Source: Parachlamydiaceae bacterium
Lineage (GTDB): Bacteria; Chlamydiota; Chlamydiia; Chlamydiales; Parachlamydiaceae
Reading direction: 5' to 3'
Length of the DNA stretch: 11,221 bases
Assembly: GCA_030679615.1 (NCBI GenBank)
Contig: JAUXSJ010000131.1
Location: forward strand, 1-11,221
In this document: piece after piece, positions 1 to 5,903 of the stretch
How the letters are laid out: each line of letters begins with the position of its first letter
Numbering within the stretch: position 1 is the first letter of the stretch
Notes under the pieces: model-generated
What the model was told of the DNA's origin: nothing
Databases searched by the model: none
The model's input: the letters and a program-made list of their open reading frames with translations, nothing else
Position numbers and translations under genes: made by a program

Positions 1-814
1 AAAGATTTCTTGCCACCTGCTCAGGATCATTTAATGACCCTAAATAAATCATCTTCTTGTCTTCTGGATATTGACGCTCTTGAAATCCTAAAACATGAGA
101 GCTTTCTTTTAGTCCTTCTTCATCACCCAAAGAAAGATGTGCATATGGAGCATAATGACGAAACTTTTGCCCTGGACATAAAGGCTTATCATTTGATTCT
201 TTTTTTATAATTTTAGGCTGATATCCAAGAATGGATTCAAATTGCTCTGAAGCAATTGCCCCTTCCCGTAGAATTACCCAAAATGGATCACGATACATTA
301 CAATTGTTGATTCTACACCTTTTAAACAGCCCCCCCCATCTAATACAGGAAAGTCAGATCCAAAGTCATTTTCAACATGTTCCGATCTGGTTGCAGAAGG
401 TTTACCGGAAAGATTTGCTGAAGGCATGACTAAAGGCCCTGTTTCAAGCAATAATTGCCTTGTCAATTCTAACATAGGAATACGAAATCCTGCTGTTAAA
501 AGACCTGCCCTTGCAATACTTGGAATTTTTTCTGGTTGTATGGGCAAAATGCATGTGAGTGGGCCAGGCCAAAAATGATTTGCCAATGCTTGAAAACCGG
601 GTGGTGATTGAAAAATAAAAGGAGACATCTGATCGAGATCACCGACATGAATAATTAAAGGGTTGTCAGTTGGGCGGTGTTTGATTTTAAAGATTTTTTC
701 AATCGCATCAGGGCAATCAATGGAAGCTGCTAATCCGTACACTGTTTCTGTAGGAACAGCAATTACTTCACCTTGCTTAATTTTATTAACAGCATCTAAA
801 AAAGAAATTTTCAT
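1..814 (-). CDS. sua5: Sua5-type L-threonylcarbamoyladenylate synthase (3' end cut off by window edge)
   Basis: The first 271 codons of a Sua5/YrdC/YwlC-family enzyme start at ATG 814-812 and run off the left edge with no stop. The family makes threonylcarbamoyl-AMP from threonine, bicarbonate and ATP for t6A37 modification of ANN-decoding tRNAs in the cytoplasm. Visible YrdC motifs are VPTETVYGL (20-28), KIKHRPTDNPL (43-53), PSANLSGKPS (131-140) and GVESTIV (166-172). The linker CPGQKFRHYAP (213-223), followed by the start of a second domain (SLNDPEQVARN near 260-270), marks the long two-domain Sua5 form rather than short TsaC/YrdC. In that form about 340 aa are usual, so roughly 70 residues are missing here. 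The gene follows sufS by 19 nt, so it is probably the fifth gene of the suf operon. No clear Shine-Dalgarno precedes the ATG, which suggests coupling to sufS. A run of eight G (plus-strand C8 at 330-337) lies in the conserved DGGGC segment. Confidence 0.93.
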   Translation of the reverse strand, partial: MKISFLDAVNKIKQGEVIAVPTETVYGLAASIDCPDAIEKIFKIKHRPTDNPLIIHVGDLDQMSPFIFQSPPGFQALANHFWPGPLTCILPIQPEKIPSIARAGLLTAGFRIPMLELTRQLLLETGPLVMPSANLSGKPSATRSEHVENDFGSDFPVLDGGGCLKGVESTIVMYRDPFWVILREGAIASEQFESILGYQPKIIKKESNDKPLCPGQKFRHYAPYAHLSLGDEEGLKESSHVLGFQERQYPEDKKMIYLGSLNDPEQVARNL

Positions 815-833
815 TTAAACAATGACTTGTGAT

Positions 834-2066
834 TTATAATCGAGATAATTTTTTTGAAATATCTTGTAAGGCAGCTACAAAAATATCCACTTCTTCCTTG
901 GTATTATAAAAAGCAAAAGAAGCTCTTGCTGTAGCAAACACATGAAAACGCTGCATGACAGGTTGTGCACAATGATGACCTGTTCTAATGGCAATTCCCT
1001 GTAAATCTAAAAATGTTCCGATATCTAAAGGATGAACTCCTTCAAGCGTAAAGCTAATCAATGAACCTTTTTCTTGCGCATTTCCAATAATCTTTAATCC
1101 AGGGATTTCTTGCATACGCTCTGTCGCATAACGTAAGAGTTCCTGCTCATGCTTACCTATGTGATCTAATCCAATGGATTCGATGTATTGAACAGCTGCT
1201 CCTAATCCAATAACTTCAGCTATCATTGGTGTGCCAGCTTCAAACTTAAGCGGAAGCTTCTGATAAGTTGTTTTTTCAAAAGTAACAGACTCAATCATGT
1301 CTCCACCTCCCTGATAAGGAGGCATTTGATTTAATAAGCACTCTTTTCCATACAAGACACCAATTCCTGTAGGACCATATAATTTATGACCTGAAAATAC
1401 AAAAAAATCAGCATCTAAATCTTGAACATCAATTTTCATGTGTGGTGTACTTTGAGCACCATCAATCAAGACCTTAGCACCAGCATGATGTGCCATTTGA
1501 ATCATTTTTTTAATAGGATTTATCGTTCCTAAAGAATTTGAAAGATGTGTCACAGCTACTAATTTTGTTTTTGAATTAAGAAGTTTCTCATATTCTTCTA
1601 TAAGCAATTCACCACTATCATTCATTGGAATTACTTTTAAAACAGCTCCACGATCTTCACACATCAATTGCCAAGGGACAATATTAGAATGATGCTCCAT
1701 AGCACTAATTAAAATTTCATCTCCAGGATGAACAAAAGCTTTTCCAAAAGAATAAGCGACTAAATTAATCGATTCCGTTGTTCCTCTAGTAAATATAATC
1801 TCCTCTTCTTTTGCAGCATTCAAAAATTTTCTTAAATGTTGTCGAACAGCTTGATAATTTTTAGTAGAGCAGCTAGCCAATTCATACACTGCACGATGCA
1901 CTGTTCCGTAATGATTAGTATAAAATTCTGAGATGGCATCAATGACAGCTTTTGGTTTTTGAGCCGTAGCAGCAGAATCAAAATAAATTAAAGGCTTCCC
2001 ATGCATTGTTTTATTAAGCATAGGAAAATCACGGCGGTATTGAGATATATCGTTGAATGAATTCAT
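834..2066 (-). CDS. sufS: Cysteine desulfurase SufS (class V aminotransferase fold)
   Basis: A 410-aa PLP enzyme that removes sulfur from L-cysteine to give alanine and an enzyme persulfide, feeding Fe-S assembly by SufBCD. Residues from the ATG at 2066: YFDSAATAQKP near 28-38, the EHHSN histidines (125-126), PLP aspartate in IDGAQ (D202), Schiff-base lysine in SGHKLYGPTG (K228), catalytic cysteine in RTGHHCAQP (C366) and the C-terminal RASFAFYNT. Length is normal for SufS/CsdA (about 405-415 aa). The short active-site loop and the RTGHHCAQP motif indicate the SufS (group II) type, not IscS. The ATG shares its A with the TGA stop of sufD (TGATG), a classic coupled junction. A GTG immediately upstream (2069-2067) would add one residue, but I prefer the ATG. 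No sufE or sufU partner is encoded in the window, so the sulfur acceptor must lie elsewhere or be SufB itself. Confidence 0.96.
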   Translation of the reverse strand: MNSFNDISQYRRDFPMLNKTMHGKPLIYFDSAATAQKPKAVIDAISEFYTNHYGTVHRAVYELASCSTKNYQAVRQHLRKFLNAAKEEEIIFTRGTTESINLVAYSFGKAFVHPGDEILISAMEHHSNIVPWQLMCEDRGAVLKVIPMNDSGELLIEEYEKLLNSKTKLVAVTHLSNSLGTINPIKKMIQMAHHAGAKVLIDGAQSTPHMKIDVQDLDADFFVFSGHKLYGPTGIGVLYGKECLLNQMPPYQGGGDMIESVTFEKTTYQKLPLKFEAGTPMIAEVIGLGAAVQYIESIGLDHIGKHEQELLRYATERMQEIPGLKIIGNAQEKGSLISFTLEGVHPLDIGTFLDLQGIAIRTGHHCAQPVMQRFHVFATARASFAFYNTKEEVDIFVAALQDISKKLSRL

Positions 2067-3385
2067 CACTCTCTCTTGCGTAAGATATTTTTTGCTTTTA
2101 ATGAAATTTCATCTTTTAATGAATCAACAGGTATTTGTTCAATCACTTCTTCGCAAAAACCATAAATTAATAAATTTCTTGCTTCATGATCAGAAAACCC
2201 TCTTGTTTTCATATAAAACAACTGATCAGCATTTAATTGTCCAACAGTCGCCCCATGTGAAGCTTTAACATCATCCGCAAAAATTTCCAAGTTTGGCTTA
2301 CTATCTGCATGAGCATGATCATTTAAAATAAGATGATTATTTAACTGAAAAGCTTCGGTCTTTTGAGCAATTTGTCTCACCATGATCTTACCCTCAAAAC
2401 TTGAACGAGCAAAGTCATTTAACACGCCTTTAAACAACTGATATGAGCGACAATTAGGAGCCTGATGATCCATAAAAATATGAGAATGCGCTTCTCGCTT
2501 ATCGGCTAACATGCACACTCCATTAAGAAGTGCTTCAGCATTTTCACCAATTAAAGAAATACGATAATCTGTTCTTACCGTTGCACTTCCTTCTGTGACA
2601 CACACTGTTTTAAGATGGCTATCTCTTTTTAAGTTTGCACGGAAAGCATCAAAATACCATCCTTCAGGATGTAAATCACAAAAAATTTGCGTAAAATGAA
2701 CTCGAGCAGCTTCTTCTAAGGAAATTTCTGTCACATGATTGACAAAATAACCCTGCCCTCCCTTATCTTTTTGACTCATTACAAAATTAATTTCAGATTG
2801 TGCTCCAACAGAAATCTGTAAACGAGGAGTCATCATTTGCCAAGGATTGTTCCCAAGAGTAAGATGAATAATTTGAACCGGAACATCAACTATACATTTA
2901 GGAGGTACATACAAGAACAATCCATTTTGATGAATCGCTCCATTCAATGCTGCAAAAGAATCCTGTTCTTCTTTCAACGATCTCGTCCATTGATTATTAA
3001 GAAAGGTTCCATAAGTTTGAGAAGCTTCTTGAAAAGTTGAAATCACTACATTGGAGGGAATAGCTTCCCTGTTAGAAAGTGAAGGCACATAATGACCATT
3101 TACAAAAACTAAAAACGAGCGCTTTGATTCTGGAAGTATATATGAAGCAATTTCTTGAGAATCTACTTCAGGTAAACGACTTCCTTGATAGAACTGAGAA
3201 AATAATTGTTTCAGTTTAATGTAACGATAAGCTTCCATTTTTTTTGAAGGAAGGCCTAACGTAATAAAATGATCCCAAGCCCTCTGCCTCATTTTTGAAG
3301 TCGCATCAGTATGAGATGTTTCTTTTCGAAATTTTTCTATAAAAGTTTTAAACGTTTCGTGCTCCAAACCTGGTTCTGCGATCAC
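2066..3385 (-). CDS. sufD: Fe-S cluster assembly protein SufD
   Basis: A 439-aa SufB/SufD-family beta-helix protein that pairs with SufB and binds SufC to form the SufBCD scaffold complex, where SufD is linked to iron supply. The N-terminal helical part contains KMEAYRYIKLKQL (about 49-61), typical of SufD. The C-terminal core contains DHAHADSKPNLEI (356-368) and DDVKASHGATVGQL (371-384); H377 sits in the position of the conserved SufD histidine. The C-terminal FYMKTRG-x-AR-x-LLIYGF block is the family signature and closely resembles the matching end of SufB. The start is GTG at 3385-3383, fixed by a strong AGGAGG Shine-Dalgarno (3393-3398) 7 nt upstream and by the GTGA overlap with the sufC stop. 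The stop overlaps the sufS start by 1 nt. SufD is the least conserved Suf protein, but its place between sufC and sufS leaves little doubt. Confidence 0.95.
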   Translation of the reverse strand: MIAEPGLEHETFKTFIEKFRKETSHTDATSKMRQRAWDHFITLGLPSKKMEAYRYIKLKQLFSQFYQGSRLPEVDSQEIASYILPESKRSFLVFVNGHYVPSLSNREAIPSNVVISTFQEASQTYGTFLNNQWTRSLKEEQDSFAALNGAIHQNGLFLYVPPKCIVDVPVQIIHLTLGNNPWQMMTPRLQISVGAQSEINFVMSQKDKGGQGYFVNHVTEISLEEAARVHFTQIFCDLHPEGWYFDAFRANLKRDSHLKTVCVTEGSATVRTDYRISLIGENAEALLNGVCMLADKREAHSHIFMDHQAPNCRSYQLFKGVLNDFARSSFEGKIMVRQIAQKTEAFQLNNHLILNDHAHADSKPNLEIFADDVKASHGATVGQLNADQLFYMKTRGFSDHEARNLLIYGFCEEVIEQIPVDSLKDEISLKAKNILRKRE

Positions 3386-4143
3386 AGAGTTTCCTCCTCT
3401 TTGGAGTCAACTAACCAATCATACCCTTTTTCTTCAAGTTCAAGAGCTAAATGTGCACCGCCTGTTTGCACGATTTTTCCATCTAACATCACATGAACAA
3501 AATCAGGCTTGATGTAATCAAGTAATCGTTGATAATGAGTAATCAATAATAATCCCATTTCAGGATTTCTTAAACGATTTACACCTTCAGCAACTATGCG
3601 AATCGAGTCGATATCTAAACCAGAGTCAGTTTCATCCAATAAAGCTAAGGAAGGATTGAGCACTGCCATTTGTAAAATTTCGTTACGCTTTTTTTCTCCA
3701 CCGGAAAAATTTTCATTCACATTTCTGAGCTTAAACTCTGGGCGAATTTCCATTAATTTCATTTTTTCATCCATCAGATGATCAAACTCAGTTTCAGATA
3801 ACTCTGGTTCTTTCAATGCTTTTTTCTTTGCATTTAAAGCAATTTTTAAAAACTGTGCATTGCTAACACCTGGAATTTCAACTGGATATTGAAAACTCAT
3901 AAAAAGACCTAAATGAGCACGATCTTCAGGATCCATTTCCAACAAATTTTGACCTTTAAATATAACTTCTCCACCTGTCACTTCATAAGATGGATCTCCA
4001 GCCAAAACCTTTGCCAAAGTGGACTTACCTGCTCCATTTGGCCCCATGATCGCATGAATTTCTCCTGCCTTAACAATGAGATTGACTCCCTTTAAAATAG
4101 GTGTTCCTTCGATCGATACATTTAATTCTTTAATTTCTAACAT
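3382..4143 (-). CDS. sufC: Fe-S cluster assembly ATPase SufC
   Basis: A 253-aa ABC-type ATPase that is soluble, not a transporter subunit, and drives conformational change in the SufBCD complex. In order: Walker A GPNGAGKST (34-42), Q-loop FQYPVEIPG (84-92, Q85), the SufC-type ABC signature NFSGGEKKRNE (145-155), Walker B LALLDETDSGLDID (166-179, with D170 and E171), and the switch histidine in ITHYQRLLDYI (H203). The EKKRNE extension and DETDSGLDID are diagnostic of SufC among ABC proteins. Length matches the family (about 245-260 aa). The ATG at 4143-4141 has AAAGGG 5 nt upstream. The gene starts 38 nt after sufB and its stop overlaps sufD by 4 nt, so all three are expected to be co-translated in near-equal amounts. 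Confidence 0.98.
   Translation of the reverse strand: MLEIKELNVSIEGTPILKGVNLIVKAGEIHAIMGPNGAGKSTLAKVLAGDPSYEVTGGEVIFKGQNLLEMDPEDRAHLGLFMSFQYPVEIPGVSNAQFLKIALNAKKKALKEPELSETEFDHLMDEKMKLMEIRPEFKLRNVNENFSGGEKKRNEILQMAVLNPSLALLDETDSGLDIDSIRIVAEGVNRLRNPEMGLLLITHYQRLLDYIKPDFVHVMLDGKIVQTGGAHLALELEEKGYDWLVDSKEEETL
3393..3398 (-). promoter_or_regulatory. Shine-Dalgarno AGGAGG fixing the GTG start of sufD
   Basis: On the minus strand a full AGGAGG lies 7 nt upstream of GTG 3385-3383, inside the last codons of sufC. It is the strongest ribosome binding site in the window. It supports GTG as the true sufD start even though the gene overlaps sufC by four bases (GTGA). Confidence 0.85.
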
Positions 4144-4181
4144 GAATACCCTTTAAATCACTCTTCATAAACTGTTTTTGA

Positions 4182-5624
4182 TTATCCCACAGAGTTTTCA
4201 AGTTTTATTGCCAACAGCTTTTGGGCTTCGACAGCAAACTCTAAGGGAAGTTTTTGAATGACATCCTTACAAAATCCGTTCACCATCATATTGATAGCAT
4301 CTTCTTTTGGAATGCCCCTCGATTGAAAATAAAATAATTGCTCTTCATTCATTTTTGAAGTGGATGCTTCATGCTCTACTTGACTTGTAGAATTTCCAAC
4401 TTCAATGTATGGAAATGTATTTGCCGAACATTGATTCCCCACCAACATCGAATCACATTGCGTATAGTTTCTAGATCCTGAAGCTCGTGGCGCAACCTTC
4501 ACTAATCCTCGATAACTATTGTGTGAAAAATCAGCAGCGATTCCTTTGGAAATAATCGTCGATGAAGTGTCTTTTCCAAGATGAATCATCTTAGTGCCTG
4601 TATCTGCCTGCATATGTCCGTTTGTCAATGCAATCGAATAAAATTCCCCTACAGAACGGTCACCTTGTAAAATACAACTTGGATATTTCCAGGTGATAGC
4701 CGCTCCCACTTCAACTTGAGTCCATGCAATTTTTGAGTTAAAACCAGCACAGCGACCTCTCTTCGTCACAAAATTATAAATACCCCCAGCTCCTGTTTCA
4801 GGATTTCCAGAATACCAATTTTGTACTGTCGCGTATTTAATATGTGCATTGTCAAGAGCAACTAATTCTACAACAGCTGCATGTAATTGATTGGTATCAT
4901 AGGCTGGAGCTGTGCATCCTTCAAGATAACTGACAAAAGAACTCTCTTCAGCAATAATTAATGTACGTTCAAATTGTCCTGTTTCACGATCATTAATTCT
5001 AAAGTAAGTCGATAATTCCATTGGTGAATGCACACCCTTTGGAACATAAACAAATGAACCATCTGTAAATACTGCAGAGTTCAAAGTAGCATAATAGTTA
5101 TCGCCAATTGGCACTACACTGCCTAAATATTTTTGAATTAGATCGCCATGAGTATGCATCGCCTCAGAAATTGAGCATAAAACAACGCCCGCATCATCTA
5201 ACTTTTTTTTAAAAGTTGTCCCAATAGATACAGAGTCAAACACCATATCGACAGCTACATTACTCAGGCGTTGTTGTTCCTCAACTGGAATTCCAAGCCT
5301 TTCAAATGTGCGCAAAATTTCAGGGTCAACTTCACTCAAGTCATTCAATTGAGGCTTTTTCTTAGGCGCGGAATAATAAGAAATATTTTGAAAATCGACC
5401 TTTGGATATTTAACATTTGCCCAGATCGGTTCTTCAGATTCTAACCACTTTTGATAAGCTTTTAATCGAAATTGTAAAAGAAAGTCAGGCTCGTTTTTCT
5501 TTTTTGAAATCGCACGTATAACATCCTCGTTTAATCCTTTTGGGAGAGTGTCGGTTTCAACCTCTGTGACAAAACCATACTTATAATCGCTTGTTTCATG
5601 GCTATAAGCCGACTCTGCTGTCAT
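4182..5624 (-). CDS. sufB: Fe-S cluster assembly scaffold protein SufB
   Basis: A 480-aa SufB scaffold subunit, on which sulfur from SufS and iron are combined into a nascent cluster within SufB-SufC-SufD. Conserved segments include YKYGFVTEVETDTLPKGL (14-31), GTTFKKKLDDAGV (135-147), EGCTAPAYDTNQLHAAVVEL (235-254), RNYTQCDSMLVGNQCSANT (385-403) and QVEHEASTSKMNEEQLFYF (415-433). C237, C390, H418 and E419 fall in the contexts of the catalytic and cluster-ligand residues known from E. coli SufB (Cys254, Cys405, His433 and Glu434). No intein is present. Length is normal (about 465-495 aa). The ATG at 5624-5622 has an AGGA 8 nt upstream. This is the first gene of the operon, about 70 nt downstream of a near-perfect promoter. 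No transcriptional regulator gene such as sufR or iscR precedes it. Confidence 0.98.
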   Translation of the reverse strand: MTAESAYSHETSDYKYGFVTEVETDTLPKGLNEDVIRAISKKKNEPDFLLQFRLKAYQKWLESEEPIWANVKYPKVDFQNISYYSAPKKKPQLNDLSEVDPEILRTFERLGIPVEEQQRLSNVAVDMVFDSVSIGTTFKKKLDDAGVVLCSISEAMHTHGDLIQKYLGSVVPIGDNYYATLNSAVFTDGSFVYVPKGVHSPMELSTYFRINDRETGQFERTLIIAEESSFVSYLEGCTAPAYDTNQLHAAVVELVALDNAHIKYATVQNWYSGNPETGAGGIYNFVTKRGRCAGFNSKIAWTQVEVGAAITWKYPSCILQGDRSVGEFYSIALTNGHMQADTGTKMIHLGKDTSSTIISKGIAADFSHNSYRGLVKVAPRASGSRNYTQCDSMLVGNQCSANTFPYIEVGNSTSQVEHEASTSKMNEEQLFYFQSRGIPKEDAINMMVNGFCKDVIQKLPLEFAVEAQKLLAIKLENSVG

Positions 5625-5692
5625 AGATTACTTCCTAACTATCCAAACTTGAAGACGTTAATAATTGAAAATTGAAATATTGTTTGACGTCT

Positions 5693-5721
5693 ATCATAGC
5701 GTATCATTGACAGAGTGTCAA
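5693..5721 (-). promoter_or_regulatory. Sigma70-type promoter of the suf operon
   Basis: On the minus strand TTGACA (5721-5716, perfect -35) and TATGAT (5698-5693, five of six matches to TATAAT) are separated by exactly 17 nt. The predicted start of transcription is near 5686, giving a leader of roughly 60 nt before sufB. This is a direct sequence match. Activity has not been shown. Confidence 0.8.
5707..5721. promoter_or_regulatory. Perfect 6-3-6 palindrome over the suf -35 box (possible operator)
   Basis: TTGACA-GAG-TGTCAA is a perfect inverted repeat with a 3-nt centre, and one half is the -35 hexamer of the suf promoter. A dimeric repressor or activator bound here would compete with or contact RNA polymerase. 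The other half presents a TTGACA on the plus strand, but no good -10 follows it at 17 nt. No regulator gene is nearby, and chance pairing with a TTGACA box is possible. Confidence 0.4.
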
Positions 5722-5810
5722 CCAATAAACTTGATGATGAAACTCTATGCAAAAAATTAATATAATAAATTTAAATACTTATTAAAATATTTAATTTAAT
5801 AAACAAAAAA

Positions 5811-5839
5811 TAGACAAAAAAAACTTAAACTTATATAAT
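5811..5839 (+). promoter_or_regulatory. Sigma70-type promoter for the first LRR gene
   Basis: TAGACA (5811-5816, five of six to the -35 consensus) and a perfect TATAAT (5834-5839) are spaced by 17 nt. The predicted transcript starts near 5846, leaving about 58 nt of AT-rich leader before the start codon at 5904. The whole region is A/T-rich, so chance TATAAT boxes are common. The co-occurrence of the -35 at ideal spacing makes this the best candidate. Confidence 0.6.
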
Positions 5840-5903
5840 TAATAATTCTTTATTATAAAAAAACAATTTTACCTAATTTATAATATTATCAAAGGAAATA
5901 ATA

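Noticed and set aside
10..210. Plus-strand open frame of 66 codons
   Set aside because: It is a shadow of sua5 on the opposite strand, which has clear motifs through this region.
231..578. Plus-strand open frame of 115 codons
   Set aside because: It lies wholly antisense to the conserved sua5 gene and has no family resemblance.
2053..4095. Several plus-strand open frames of 60-71 codons over sufD and sufC
   Set aside because: All are antisense to strongly conserved suf genes and look like shadow frames.
5707..5735. Plus-strand promoter using the TTGACA at 5707
   Set aside because: At 17-18 nt spacing the -10 would be CTTGAT or TTGATG, a poor match; the promoter at 5811-5839 is much better.
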